Below, piece after piece: positions 29,324-39,096 of a stretch of 64,000 bases of DNA. The position numbers and the translations under genes are program-made. The stretch is from an uncultured Selenomonas sp. (GTDB lineage Bacteria; Bacillota; Negativicutes; Selenomonadales; Selenomonadaceae): NCBI GenBank assembly GCA_905372355.1, contig CAJPOT010000004.1, forward strand, positions 62,001 through 126,000, given 5' to 3'. The notes under the pieces are model-generated. The model ran no database searches. It was not told the DNA's origin and saw nothing but the letters and a program-made list of their open reading frames with translations. Position 1 is the stretch's first letter; the number at the start of each line of letters is the position of its first letter.

Positions 29324-30865
29324 TCAAACCAAGGTGCACAGTGCACACGGTAGATTCTCCAAAATATCGGAGGCGATGAGTCCATAGCCCTTCTCCTTCG
29401 CCGCCAGATCTCCGGCAAGACCATGGATGTAGACACCTGCGAGCGGCGCAAGCCCCGCCGCCGTCTGCTTCATAAGCCCGGCAATCGCACCTGCAAGCAC
29501 ATCACCCGCACCTGCCGTCGCCATACCCGAATTGCCCTTCGACGTGAGGAAGACCTGTCCGTCGGGATAGACGATGATCGTGCATTCGCTCTTGACGACG
29601 AACACGGCATGATACTCGCGTGCGGCTTCACGAGTCATGTCAAGAAGCGACGTGCGCAGATCGCTGACAGCGAGTCCCAAAAGGTGTGCCATCTCGCCGA
29701 GATGCGGCGTCAAGATCGGCACGAATGCGAAACCCTTGAACGCGTCCGTCTTGCCGCAAAATGCGTAAATGGCATCGGCATCCAGAATCAAAGGCTTCTT
29801 GACGGCGGCGCAGAAATCCTGCACGAACTTCTGCGTCTCCTGCGCCCTGCCAAGCCCCGGACCGATCAGCACGGCATCGAAGCCTTCCGCCAGCGCCAGC
29901 GCCTCGCCGAGCGCCGCGATGTCAATCGCACCCTCGTCCGTCTCGGGAAGAGGTTTCGTCATGACCTCGGTCAATTTTCCCGCCATCATCTCCTGAAGAC
30001 TTCTCGGCAAAGCCAACACAGCAACGCCCGCGCCGCTTCTGAGAACGGCAGAAGCGGCAAGCGCCGCCGCGCCTGTCATGCCGCGCGAACCCGCAATGAC
30101 GAGGATGCGTCCGCAAGAACCCTTGTGCGCATCGAGCGGACGCGGCAGCAGGACCGGCGCTACCGTCACATCATCAAGGTAGGTCTGGCGGATCGTATCG
30201 TCTTCGAGCAAGACTTTCGGTATGCCGATGTCATCGACGAGCAGTTTTCCCGTCGCCGTTTCGCCGGCGCCAATCATATGCCCGAACTTCGGCAGCCCGA
30301 AGGTCACAGTGAGATCCGCGCGAATCGCCTCGGGAGAAGCGTTCCCCGTATCTGCCTCGACACCCGTCGGAATGTCGACGGCGATGACCGGCTTGCCGTG
30401 ACCATTGACCATGCGCACGACACGCGCGGCCGCGTCGCGCAGATTGCCCTTGAATCCCGTGCCCAGGATGCCGTCGACAACTCCATCGACGAAGCGCAAA
30501 GTCACTTGCAGTTTGTCCCAATCGCGCTCCGTTTCGAGAACATGTACGACGACGCCCATCTTGATGATGATGTCACGGTTGAGCGCCGCACTCTTCGTCA
30601 GATGCGCAGGACTGCCCACGAGGAATATGCTGATCTGCGCACCATGGTTCATCAGATGCCGCGCAGCGACGAAAGCATCGCCGCCATTGTTGCCGCTTCC
30701 CGCGAGCACACAGATCCGCTTGCCCGAAACGCCGTCTAGGTATTCCTCAAAAGCAGCGGCGACTTCGCGTCCCGCATTCTCCATCAGCAGAATCTCCGGT
30801 ACGCCGTATTCCTCGATAGCTCTTTTATCGATCTTCTTCATCTCATCTGCCAAAGCGATCTTCAT
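29324..30865 (-). CDS. nnrD: Bifunctional NAD(P)H-hydrate repair enzyme
   Basis: Fusion of NAD(P)HX epimerase (N-terminal YjeF_N, residues 1-215, with LAGSGNNGGDAFVAARHL) and ADP-dependent (S)-NAD(P)HX dehydratase (C-terminal ribokinase-like domain, about 225-510, with GPGLGR and GMATAGAGDVLAG). It repairs hydrated, inactive nicotinamide cofactors. It is 513 residues, normal for the fusion. Start at 30865 (MKIALADEMKK) follows GGAGGGGGAG and overlaps the end of acpS by 23 bases, so the two genes are coupled. Confidence 0.95.
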   Translation of the reverse strand: MKIALADEMKKIDKRAIEEYGVPEILLMENAGREVAAAFEEYLDGVSGKRICVLAGSGNNGGDAFVAARHLMNHGAQISIFLVGSPAHLTKSAALNRDIIIKMGVVVHVLETERDWDKLQVTLRFVDGVVDGILGTGFKGNLRDAAARVVRMVNGHGKPVIAVDIPTGVEADTGNASPEAIRADLTVTFGLPKFGHMIGAGETATGKLLVDDIGIPKVLLEDDTIRQTYLDDVTVAPVLLPRPLDAHKGSCGRILVIAGSRGMTGAAALAASAVLRSGAGVAVLALPRSLQEMMAGKLTEVMTKPLPETDEGAIDIAALGEALALAEGFDAVLIGPGLGRAQETQKFVQDFCAAVKKPLILDADAIYAFCGKTDAFKGFAFVPILTPHLGEMAHLLGLAVSDLRTSLLDMTREAAREYHAVFVVKSECTIIVYPDGQVFLTSKGNSGMATAGAGDVLAGAIAGLMKQTAAGLAPLAGVYIHGLAGDLAAKEKGYGLIASDILENLPCALCTLV

Positions 30866-31241
30866 GCTTCTCCCCCTCCAGAATACATTGTGCGACGGCA
30901 TATTCCTTGGCGTGACTCAAGGAAAGATGTATGCGGCGCACGCCCCTCTCCTCTGCGAGCGTCGCAAAGAACCCGAAAAGATGTACCTCGGGTGCGCCGA
31001 GCGCATCGGGCACGATCTCAACATCCAACAGCGTTCCTCGGCGCAATCCCGTACCAAACGCCTTCAAGACGGCCTCCTTACCAGCCCAGCGCGCTGCATA
31101 CGACGCCGCACGACCCGCACCGCGTCCATCACAGTAAGCTCGTTCCGCCTGCGTGAAAACGCGTGCAAGGAATGCCTCTCTCCCCATCGCTTTTTTCATA
31201 CGCTCGATCTCGATGATGTCCGTGCCGACTCCCAAAACCAT
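30843..31241 (-). CDS. acpS: Holo-[acyl-carrier-protein] synthase
   Basis: Transfers 4'-phosphopantetheine from CoA to acyl carrier protein. It is 132 residues; AcpS hallmarks are the metal Asp in GVGTDIIEIERM and the Glu in WAGKEAVLKAFGTG, with FTQAERAYC between. Start at 31241 is chosen from homology. The ribosome site before it (GGGGTG) is weak. The frame is open a further 36 codons upstream, but that sequence is not AcpS-like and overlaps the terminator at 31308-31347. Confidence 0.93.
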   Translation of the reverse strand: MVLGVGTDIIEIERMKKAMGREAFLARVFTQAERAYCDGRGAGRAASYAARWAGKEAVLKAFGTGLRRGTLLDVEIVPDALGAPEVHLFGFFATLAEERGVRRIHLSLSHAKEYAVAQCILEGEKHEDRFGR

Positions 31242-31307
31242 CGCATCACCCCAGCTCACAATCCCCGCCCATCGCCAAACTGCACGGCGAGTCAGACGTT
31301 CCACAAG

Positions 31308-31347
31308 AAAAGCCGGCTTTATGCGGAAAGAGATAAAGCCGGCTTTC
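31308..31347. terminator. Hairpin between motB and acpS
   Basis: Stem AAAGCCGGCTTTAT (31309-31322) with its complement at 31333-31346, loop of 10. It sits 11 bases before the motB stop on the downstream side and most likely ends motAB (minus strand), with only a short T-run. Confidence 0.65.
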
Positions 31348-31357
31348 ATCCACTATT

Positions 31358-32269
31358 CTACTGTTCCTGCCGCGCAGGTGCAGGCGCCTGCGGCTGCTCC
31401 ACATTGCCGGGCGCCGTCGGGCGCATCGGCGTGATGACGGGATTCATGCCGCCGCCCGAAAGGTTGGGCGAAATGTCGGGCAGTTCAGGTTTTGCCGTCA
31501 GTGTTTCCGTCGATGAACTGTCGGGATTGAACTGGTACGTCCTGGCAATCAGAACCTCGACGCGACGGTTCTGTGACCTGCCCTCGTCCGTCTTGTTATC
31601 CGCGATCGGACGATATTCGCTATAGCCGATGGAACTGAAGCGTGCCGGATTGAGCGACGCATTGCTCGCAAAAAGGAATTTCATGAAATTCAGGGCGCGC
31701 TGTGAACTCAGTTCCCAGTTCGACGGGTAGCGCGCCGTAGAAATCGGCACATTATCCGTATGCCCCGAGATGACGACGCGCTCGGGAATCTTCGCGAGAA
31801 GGCCTGCGACGACAGGGCCGATCTTCTGCGCCTCACCTACGAGTTCCGCCGAGCCCGAGGGGAAAAGCGCCTTTTCCTTGATGCGGATCATCAAGCCGTC
31901 ATCGGTCATCGTCGTGTTCAGCTCACCTTGCAGGCCGTTCTGCTTGATGTAATTATCAAGTTCCTTCTGCACCTCTTCCAAAGCCTTCGCTTCTTGAATG
32001 TAGGCGCTGTTACCCTTGTCTTCCGTCGCCATGCGTTCAGCATGGCGGCTTTCGCTCGGCCCCATCTGACTGAAGAACGAAGGCCCGCCCGTATTGAAAG
32101 CCGCTGTGAACGCCTGCGCCATCTGCGCCATCTTGGCCGAGTCCGTAGCGGACATGGCATAGAGGGCGATGAACGTGGCAAGGAGCAGCGTCATGAGGTC
32201 GGAGTAAGGCAGAAGCCAAGCCTCGCCCGCTTCTTCTTCATGCGGTGCATGCCGCTTCTTTCTTGCCAT
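31358..32269 (-). CDS. motB: Flagellar motor stator protein MotB
   Basis: Stator subunit that ties the MotA channel to peptidoglycan, 303 residues. The N-terminal helix has the proton/sodium-binding Asp in the YSDLMTLLLATFIALY stretch. The C-terminal OmpA-like domain (about 145-265) carries VISGHTDNVPI, LSSQRALNFMKFL and the peptidoglycan-binding RSQNRRVEVLI. A Pro-rich tail of about 40 residues follows. Three bases separate it from motA. It shows the organism is flagellated. Confidence 0.95.
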   Translation of the reverse strand: MARKKRHAPHEEEAGEAWLLPYSDLMTLLLATFIALYAMSATDSAKMAQMAQAFTAAFNTGGPSFFSQMGPSESRHAERMATEDKGNSAYIQEAKALEEVQKELDNYIKQNGLQGELNTTMTDDGLMIRIKEKALFPSGSAELVGEAQKIGPVVAGLLAKIPERVVISGHTDNVPISTARYPSNWELSSQRALNFMKFLFASNASLNPARFSSIGYSEYRPIADNKTDEGRSQNRRVEVLIARTYQFNPDSSSTETLTAKPELPDISPNLSGGGMNPVITPMRPTAPGNVEQPQAPAPARQEQ

Positions 32270-32272
32270 GCC

Positions 32273-33049
32273 TTACGCCTCCTTCTTCAGTAGATCGCGC
32301 TCCGACTGCGGAATGAAGACCATGAGCTTCGCCTCGATGGCCGTCGGTGAATCACCTGCCTGTAGAGACAGGATGCCCTCGACGATCATTCGCTTCTGAC
32401 CTATCTCAGAATCTGACATGATCTTGAGTTTATTTGCCCACGGAAGCCAGAGAACGTACGCCGTATAGATACCGAGGATCGTAGCGACAAACGCGGCCGC
32501 GATGGCGTGACCGACGACGTTAACATCCGACAGGTTGCTCAGAGCTGCGATCAGACCGATAACGGCACCAAGAACACCGAGCGTAGGCGCGTAGGTACCG
32601 GCCTGCATGAGCATCAGACGCCCCAGGGAGTGACGCTCCTGCATGACAGAAATCTCAGCGTCGAGAACGTCGCTGACAAAGTCCGGATCCATGCCGTCGA
32701 TGACCATGCTAAGCCCCGTTTTGAAGAACGGATCGGAGATGTCCTCGACGCGGCTCTCCAGTGCCAAGATACCTTCACGACGCGCAATCTGCGAAAGCTC
32801 GATAAAAAGCTGCAGAAGCTCACCCTTCTGATGCGAAGGCGGCGCCTGGAAAGTCATCTTGATCAACTTCGGCAGCATCTTCATCTCATCCATGCGGAAA
32901 GCCGTGAAAAGACAGGCAAACGTGCCGAGGATGATGATCATGAATGCCGCCGGATTGTTCAATGAACTGATTGGCGCGCCCTTCAGAACCATACCGCCGA
33001 AAATGGCGATGAGTCCCGACAACAGTCCGATTAGCGTTGATTTTTCCAA
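32273..33049 (-). CDS. motA: Flagellar motor stator protein MotA
   Basis: Four-helix ion-channel subunit of the flagellar stator, 258 residues. The start is TTG at 33049 (protein begins MEKSTLIGLLSGLIAIFGG), because GAGGGGG lies 8 bases upstream and the family begins here; the frame is open further upstream but not MotA-like. The cytoplasmic loop keeps Arg/Glu residues of the rotor interface, and the third and fourth helices contain PTLGVLGAVIGLIAAL and ATILGIYTAYVLWLPWANKLK. Ion choice (H+ or Na+) is not resolved. A poor sigma-28-like -10 (TTCGATAT near 33306) may drive it. Confidence 0.93.
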   Translation of the reverse strand: MEKSTLIGLLSGLIAIFGGMVLKGAPISSLNNPAAFMIIILGTFACLFTAFRMDEMKMLPKLIKMTFQAPPSHQKGELLQLFIELSQIARREGILALESRVEDISDPFFKTGLSMVIDGMDPDFVSDVLDAEISVMQERHSLGRLMLMQAGTYAPTLGVLGAVIGLIAALSNLSDVNVVGHAIAAAFVATILGIYTAYVLWLPWANKLKIMSDSEIGQKRMIVEGILSLQAGDSPTAIEAKLMVFIPQSERDLLKKEA

Positions 33050-33399
33050 AAAAATCCCCCTCTTCCCTAATGGCAGAGACGCAGGGCGTCTCCTGCAACG
33101 CCGTCTGCCCACTTGCATCCAGCACCCGCAAACGATGCAGATGATTTTTGCGGCGTCTTCATCCTTGCTTGCGACCGACGGAATACGTCGGATAGAGCAT
33201 CTTGGCTGCCCTTCCTCTCGCACGAAGCCCGCTCGACCTGTGCAGGTCATGACCGTCAAAACTTCATGGCAAAAGTGCAGAGCACAATCCACTGCTTAAT
33301 ATATATCGAAATAAATGCAAAAAAAATTCATGACTGGCTAAAGGACTTTGCCACTATTTTTCTTTGAACTTCCATCCTCGCGAATCTCAAGCCGGTACT

Positions 33400-33471
33400 T
33401 TAGGAAATGCTGATAAATGAAGTCGTCCAGAGGTATGAAGACGCGGGACAGAATTTATCAGTGATTCCTTT
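33400..33471. repeat. MITE-like repeat, copy 2 (internally deleted)
   Basis: 72 bp from TTAGGAAATGCTGATAAA to TTTATCAGTGATTCCTTT. Both ends and the adjoining GAAGTCGTCCAG match copy 1 at 11546-11711, but about 95 bp of the centre is missing. Non-coding. Confidence 0.65.
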
Positions 33472-33506
33472 ACAGTGTACACTAGATTGGTGTCGCTGTA
33501 AAGGAA
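33465..33506. repeat. 11-bp perfect dyad adjoining MITE copy 2
   Basis: TTCCTTTACAG (33465-33475) and CTGTAAAGGAA (33496-33506), with ACAC/GTGT able to extend the stem. Its left arm is the outer end of the MITE-like copy. It could be a second, tiny element or an operator for the LysR gene 54 bases further on. Confidence 0.5.
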
Positions 33507-33559
33507 CATTTTCAAAAAAATTACATCTGTTTTTAATCATAAAAAATAAATTTTTCTTA

Positions 33560-33588
33560 TTGTATCATAGATGATTTTGAAGTATGAT
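33560..33588 (+). promoter_or_regulatory. Promoter of the LysR-type regulator
   Basis: -35 TTGTAT (33560-33565), 17-base spacer, -10 TATGAT (33583-33588), 57 bases before the start codon. Confidence 0.68.
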
Positions 33589-33645
33589 AGATTTAACGAA
33601 AATAATTCATTTTTATGGACGACAGGGAATGGGTGGCGATCAAGC

Positions 33646-34527
33646 ATGGAACTAAGACAACTCGAATACTTTCAAATGGCAAGCCGACTGAAAAACATCA
33701 CGCGCGCCGCTGAAAGGCTTCGCGTATCACAGCCGAACATCACCGTCGCGATCAAGAAGCTTGAGGCGGAACTTGGCATCCAGCTCTTTGACCGCAGTCA
33801 GAAGCAGCTGTCTCTGACGCCCGAGGGCGCTGTATTTCTGACCCGCATTGAGCTTGCGCTGCGCAATATCCAGGACGCCGTGCTCGAAGTCAACGATTAC
33901 AAACAGCTGCAGAAAGGCACGATCAAGATCGGCATCCCGTCGATGATCGGCGCCTACCTCTTCCCCAAGATTTTCTCCAGCTTCCAAAAGAAATACTCGC
34001 ATCTCGACGTCTATCTCTACGAAGAAGGCTCGATGCGCATCCGCGAGCAGCTCGAGCGCGATGAGCTGGACTTTGGCATCGTCATCCTCTCCAATGCAGC
34101 GGCGAGCCTACAGACGCTTCCCATGGCGAAGAGCCAGATCGTCGCGTGCCTGCCCGAGCAGCACCCACTTGCCAAAAAAAAGGCCGTCTCCCTGCACGAC
34201 ATCGAAGACGTGAACCTCATCATGCTCAAGGACGGTTCCTTCCTGCGAAAGCTCCTGCTCGACACCTTCAAGCAGGAAAGCATCACGCCCGACATCGTGC
34301 TCGAATCGAATCAGATCGAGACCATCAAGGGGCTGATCGCGAGCGGTGCAGGCATCGCCTTCCTGCTCGACTTCATCGTCGAGGAAACGCCCGGGATCGT
34401 GACGCTGCCCTTTGACAAGCCCGTCTTCGTCGATGTCGGGCTTGCCTGGAAGAAGGATCGTTACGTTTCCAAGGCCGCGCAGGCTTTCATCGACTTCTGC
34501 CAGAACACGCTGAAAAAAGAAAAATGA
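33646..34527 (+). CDS. LysR-family transcriptional regulator
   Basis: DNA-binding regulator, 293 residues. The winged helix-turn-helix fills residues 1-60 ([33 protein letters not shown]... LFDRSQ), and the C-terminal effector domain (about 90-290) has the periplasmic-binding-like fold, beginning [17 protein letters not shown]. The start at 33646 is the family start. It has its own promoter and terminator, so it is not co-transcribed with dapL downstream. The target genes and ligand are not evident. Confidence 0.9.
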   Translation: MELRQLEYFQMASRLKNITRAAERLRVSQPNITVAIKKLEAELGIQLFDRSQKQLSLTPEGAVFLTRIELALRNIQDAVLEVNDYKQLQKGTIKIGIPSMIGAYLFPKIFSSFQKKYSHLDVYLYEEGSMRIREQLERDELDFGIVILSNAAASLQTLPMAKSQIVACLPEQHPLAKKKAVSLHDIEDVNLIMLKDGSFLRKLLLDTFKQESITPDIVLESNQIETIKGLIASGAGIAFLLDFIVEETPGIVTLPFDKPVFVDVGLAWKKDRYVSKAAQAFIDFCQNTLKKEK

Positions 34528-34535
34528 TGTGCTTT

Positions 34536-34569
34536 CAGACGGCCGCTCCGAAGAGGGCGGTCTTTTTTT
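34536..34569 (+). terminator. Terminator of the LysR-type regulator
   Basis: Imperfect GC-rich hairpin (GAC-GCC-CTC paired with GAG-GGC-GTC around a CGAA loop) followed by T7 at 34562-34568. Confidence 0.75.
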
Positions 34570-34678
34570 CAAAAATTTTATGGGAATTTACGGGAAATGT
34601 GCTACAATGGTAGCCGTAAACTCTGACGGACTCGAACTGTATCCGCCCACCTTGCATGAAGCAACAGGAGGAATCACC

Positions 34679-35908
34679 ATGGCTTACATCAACGAAAACT
34701 ATCTGAAACTCGCCGGCAGCTATCTCTTCCGCGAGATCGCACACCGCGTCGCTGACTATAAGGAAAAGAATCCCGCAGCCGACGTCATCTCGCTCGGCAT
34801 CGGCGACGTGACGCAGCCCCTGCCGCCCGCCTGCATCGCCGCCATGCACAAGGCGGTCGACGAGATGGCTGCAGCCGAGACCTTCCGCGGCTACGGGCCC
34901 GAGCAGGGCTACGGCTTCCTCATCGAGAAAATCATAGAAAACAACTTCCCGGGACTCGGCATCGAGCCGGACGAGGTGTTTATTTCCGACGGCGCCAAGA
35001 GCGACTGCGGCAACATCCAGGAAATCTTCAGCGAAAAGGCGAAAATCGCCATCACCGACCCCGTCTACCCCGTCTACCTCGACACGAATGTCATGGCGGG
35101 ACGCACGGGCGCACTGCAGAAAAACGGACACTTCTCGGGCGTGGTCTACCTGCCCTGCACGGCGGAGAACGGCTTCCTGCCCGAGCTGCCCACGGAGCAT
35201 GTCGACATCATCTATCTTTGCTCACCGAACAACCCGACGGGCATGGCGATGACGCGCGAGTCTCTCTCCCGATGGGTCGCCTACGCGCGAGAGAACGAGT
35301 CCGTCATTCTCTTCGATGCCGCTTATCAGGCCTTCATCACCGAGGACGATTTGCCGCACTCCATCTTCGAGATTGAGGGCGCGAAGGACGTTGCCATCGA
35401 ATTTCGCTCCTTCTCGAAGACAGCGGGCTTCACGGGCACGCGCTGCGGCTACATCGTGCTGCCGAAGAGCGTGCAGGGCAGGAGCGCCGACGGCACGAAG
35501 AAGAGCCTCAACCCGCTCTGGAATCGCCGCCACACGACGAAGTACAACGGCACATCCTACATCATCCAGCGCGGCGCAGAGGCCATATTCACGCCCGAAG
35601 GGAAGCGAGAGACGGCGGCTGCCATCTCCTACTACCTTGAAAACGCCCGCCTCATCCGCGAAGGCCTCGAATCCATCGGCCTTGAGGCATACGGCGGCGT
35701 AAACGCGCCCTACATCTGGCTCAAGACGCCGCACGGACTTTCCTCGTGGGACTTCTTCGACCGACTTCTCACAGGCGCGAATATCGTCGGCACGCCGGGC
35801 GCAGGCTTCGGCCCATGCGGCGAAGGATATTTCCGCCTCACGGCTTTCGGCGACCGAGAGAATACGAAGCGAGCAGTCGAGCGCATCAAGCAAAAGCTGA
35901 CCTTCTGA
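34679..35908 (+). CDS. dapL: LL-diaminopimelate aminotransferase
   Basis: PLP enzyme that converts tetrahydrodipicolinate directly to LL-diaminopimelate using glutamate, a one-step route to lysine and peptidoglycan precursor. It is 409 residues, exactly DapL length. Family-specific sequence runs from [17 protein letters not shown] through [25 protein letters not shown] and [14 protein letters not shown] to the PLP-lysine region [26 protein letters not shown] precedes the ATG by 7 bases. DapL instead of the DapC/D/E route is typical of some anaerobes. Confidence 0.95.
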   Translation: MAYINENYLKLAGSYLFREIAHRVADYKEKNPAADVISLGIGDVTQPLPPACIAAMHKAVDEMAAAETFRGYGPEQGYGFLIEKIIENNFPGLGIEPDEVFISDGAKSDCGNIQEIFSEKAKIAITDPVYPVYLDTNVMAGRTGALQKNGHFSGVVYLPCTAENGFLPELPTEHVDIIYLCSPNNPTGMAMTRESLSRWVAYARENESVILFDAAYQAFITEDDLPHSIFEIEGAKDVAIEFRSFSKTAGFTGTRCGYIVLPKSVQGRSADGTKKSLNPLWNRRHTTKYNGTSYIIQRGAEAIFTPEGKRETAAAISYYLENARLIREGLESIGLEAYGGVNAPYIWLKTPHGLSSWDFFDRLLTGANIVGTPGAGFGPCGEGYFRLTAFGDRENTKRAVERIKQKLTF

Positions 35909-35923
35909 CGAGAGGAGAAAGAC

Positions 35924-37165
35924 ATGCTCAAACCCCGCCTGCACGAACTCTGCATCTGCCGTCCCATATTGGAGGATGCGCTCATCGGAAAGTTCCTGCG
36001 CTTTCTGGAAAATCCTGAGAACACTTCGCACGCTTACGATTTCACCGCAGGGCTCATCGAGAAGGCGGAATTGCTCGGCCTTTTCGGAAATATCCTGCGC
36101 TCCTATTTTCTCCATGTGCTCGCTCATGTGGAAAACACCTTCGCATGCACGGTGGAACAATCTTCCGGCAATGTCGGCAAAAGTCTTCGTCTCGCCTTCG
36201 TGCGCGATATGGAAATCCTCGCCGACGTCTTTCACGAGCCGCCGAGCGCCATGCTGCCATGCGACCTCCTTGACAACTACGAACCGACGAAGCGCTGCAC
36301 GAGCGAAGCGTCCTCCTTCCTCCACGAACGCATGGCATCTGCGGCATCGGCAGAGGAAGTCTCAGACGCCTTCCTCGATTTTTACCGGCGTTACGGCTGC
36401 GGCGAGATTTCGAGCTGCAAGGCGTTCTCTTGGAACGACAAGGAGCACAAGCTTCAAGGCGTCGAGCACTTCGAAGCGCTCCCTCTCACTGACGTCATCG
36501 GTTACGACCGCCAGAAGAAGCAGCTGACAGACAATACGGAAGCCTTCCTTGAAGGGCGTCCTGCCAACAACGTCCTTTTGATCGGCGCGCGCGGCACGGG
36601 CAAGTCCTCCTCCGTCAAGGCTCTCGCTCACGAATACTATGGTCGCGGTCTTCGGCTCGTGCAGCTCACGAAATCGCAGCTCGGCGAACTGCCGCGCATT
36701 CTCGCGGCGCTTCGCCGATTTCCCTCCAAGCGCTTCATTCTCTTCCTCGACGACCTCTCGTTCGAGGCATTTGAGACGGAGTACAAGTATCTGAAATCCG
36801 CCATCGAAGGCGGTGTCGAGGCGCGTCCCCAAAACGTACTCATCTACGCGACATCCAACCGCCGCCACCTCATCAAGGAAAGCTGGCGCGACCGCGATCA
36901 GGCGCAGGACGAACTCTATCGTCAGGACAGCGTGAACGAGACAGTCTCCCTTTCCGACCGCTTCGGTCTCATCATCACCTTCCTCGCCCCCAACCAAGAG
37001 CAATATCATGCCATCATCGCCCACTACCTTGAAAAAGAGGGCGTCCGCCTCGCCCCCGAGGAGCTTCGCATCCTCGCGCATCGCTGGGAGCTTGAGCACT
37101 CCGGACGCAGCGGCCGCACGGCGCAGCAATTCGTCGTGCACTATCTAGGACAAATGCGGAAATGA
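35924..37165 (+). CDS. DUF815-family AAA ATPase
   Basis: Predicted AAA+ ATPase of unknown function, 413 residues. The N-terminal 180 residues are helical and not recognised. The ATPase has Walker A LIGARGTGKSSSVKAL near residue 220, Walker B RFILFLDDLSFE, a sensor-1-like YATSNRRHLI and arginine-finger-like SLSDRFG. DUF815 proteins are thought to act like ClpX-type or helicase-loader AAA modules, but nothing specific is known. It lies 15 bases after dapL on the same strand and shares its transcript and terminator. Confidence 0.88.
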   Translation: MLKPRLHELCICRPILEDALIGKFLRFLENPENTSHAYDFTAGLIEKAELLGLFGNILRSYFLHVLAHVENTFACTVEQSSGNVGKSLRLAFVRDMEILADVFHEPPSAMLPCDLLDNYEPTKRCTSEASSFLHERMASAASAEEVSDAFLDFYRRYGCGEISSCKAFSWNDKEHKLQGVEHFEALPLTDVIGYDRQKKQLTDNTEAFLEGRPANNVLLIGARGTGKSSSVKALAHEYYGRGLRLVQLTKSQLGELPRILAALRRFPSKRFILFLDDLSFEAFETEYKYLKSAIEGGVEARPQNVLIYATSNRRHLIKESWRDRDQAQDELYRQDSVNETVSLSDRFGLIITFLAPNQEQYHAIIAHYLEKEGVRLAPEELRILAHRWELEHSGRSGRTAQQFVVHYLGQMRK

Positions 37166-37167
37166 AG

Positions 37168-37212
37168 AATCCCCTTCGCCTCTCTCAAAAGAGTCGCGAA
37201 GGGGATTTTTTC
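37168..37212. terminator. Terminator after the DUF815 gene
   Basis: 12-bp stem (37168-37179 with 37195-37206) and T6, 2 bases after the stop codon. It also faces the small minus-strand gene at 37251. Confidence 0.88.
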
Positions 37213-37250
37213 CTGCGGGGCGCACGGAGCAATGCTCCATAGCCTCGGCT

Positions 37251-37451
37251 TTATCTGCGATCGTAAGTGCAGTAGCCGTTCTCGTCACAGTAGGGGCCGC
37301 TCTGTTCGCTGTCGCGATAGTATCTGCTGCCGCAGCAATTATAGCGCTGCACGCCTGCCGTATCTTTCGCCGATGACATCGAAGCCGCAAAAACAGGAGC
37401 CGCACTCACCGCAAGCATAGCCAGAAGGGCGGCGCAAAGCATCTTCTTCAT
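37251..37451 (-). CDS. Small secreted cysteine-containing protein
   Basis: 66 residues with a clear signal peptide (MKKMLCAALLAMLAVSAAPVFA, likely cut after Ala22). The mature part is about 44 residues, polar, rich in Tyr, and has four cysteines (39, 40, 55, 61), enough for two disulfides. I recognise no family. Expression is well supported: GGAGG 7 bases before the ATG and a good promoter. It is probably periplasmic or surface-exposed. Confidence 0.75.
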   Translation of the reverse strand: MKKMLCAALLAMLAVSAAPVFAASMSSAKDTAGVQRYNCCGSRYYRDSEQSGPYCDENGYCTYDRR

Positions 37452-37470
37452 GGAATCACCTCCTATTGCC

Positions 37471-37499
37471 ATTATACCATGAAAACATCTTCATTACAA
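37471..37499 (-). promoter_or_regulatory. Promoter of the small secreted protein gene
   Basis: Minus strand: -35 TTGTAA (37494-37499), 17-base spacer, -10 TATAAT (37471-37476), with the ribosome site within 12 bases of the -10, so the leader is very short. Confidence 0.78.
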
Positions 37500-37518
37500 G
37501 GGAAGCCACGATGCGCGA

Positions 37519-37552
37519 CAAAACGGGACAGCCTTGCAGCTGTCCCGTTTTG
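37519..37552 (-). terminator. Terminator of metK
   Basis: Perfect 13-bp stem (37520-37532 with 37539-37551) with ACGGGACAGC core, loop of 6, TTTT on the minus strand; 15 bases after the metK stop. Confidence 0.88.
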
Positions 37553-37566
37553 TATATGTATCCTTT

Positions 37567-38754
<1,188 letters not shown>

Positions 38755-38904
38755 GGTATGCTCCATTCCGCCGCTGCCGCCTGCGGCAAATATCTGAAAA
38801 ACAAGGTGCGACCTTCCCTGTCCGGCGGCCTCAAAGCGCCGCTTTCATGAAATCGTCCGCGAAACGTCTTCAGCAGAAGCCGATTCGCAGCATACATCAT
38901 CCAT

Positions 38905-39050
38905 CAAAAAAGACTCTCTTCCTACGAAAAGAGAGTCTTCCTTCGCTCCCATCTCATAGGCAATACCTATAGGAATTGGCACCTTTTTGGCCTACGCCAA
39001 CGGTTGCCGCAGTTTCATAGGGCCAGTCCCTCCACTGCTCTTGATGAGTG
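38905..39050 (-). promoter_or_regulatory. SAM-I (S-box) riboswitch of metK
   Basis: The minus strand carries the S-box core CAGTGGAGGGACTGGCCC, then TATGAAACTGCGGCAACC, with P1 formed by CTCATC (near 39048) and GATGGG (near 38950). It is followed by an 11-bp terminator stem (38929-38939 with 38910-38920) and T6. SAM binding should favour termination. About 150 bases of leader remain before the metK start. Confidence 0.95.
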
Positions 39051-39067
39051 ATATTCGATTCGGCTTT

Positions 39068-39096
39068 ATTATACGAGAAAACATTTCAATTGTCAA
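39068..39096 (-). promoter_or_regulatory. Promoter of metK
   Basis: Full consensus on the minus strand: TTGACA (39091-39096), 17 bases, TATAAT (39068-39073). The -35 touches the coaBC stop codon (39097-39099). Confidence 0.93.

Larger units (their letters stand above)
33050..33645. other. Non-coding region between motA and the LysR gene
   Basis: No gene is seen here. On the motA side (33050-33300) there are three short hairpins: GAGACGC/GCGTCTC (33077-33093), CCGACG/CGTCGG (33175-33191) and GACCTG/CAGGTC (33235-33248), forming a possible structured leader. Then follow the second MITE-like copy (33400-33471), a long dyad (33465-33506) and the LysR promoter (33560-33588). Confidence 0.6.

Noticed and set aside
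33050..33300. A possible c-di-GMP riboswitch upstream of motA
   Set aside because: The minus strand has GGCAGCCAAG-like text, but the conserved GEMM core and tetraloop receptor are missing.
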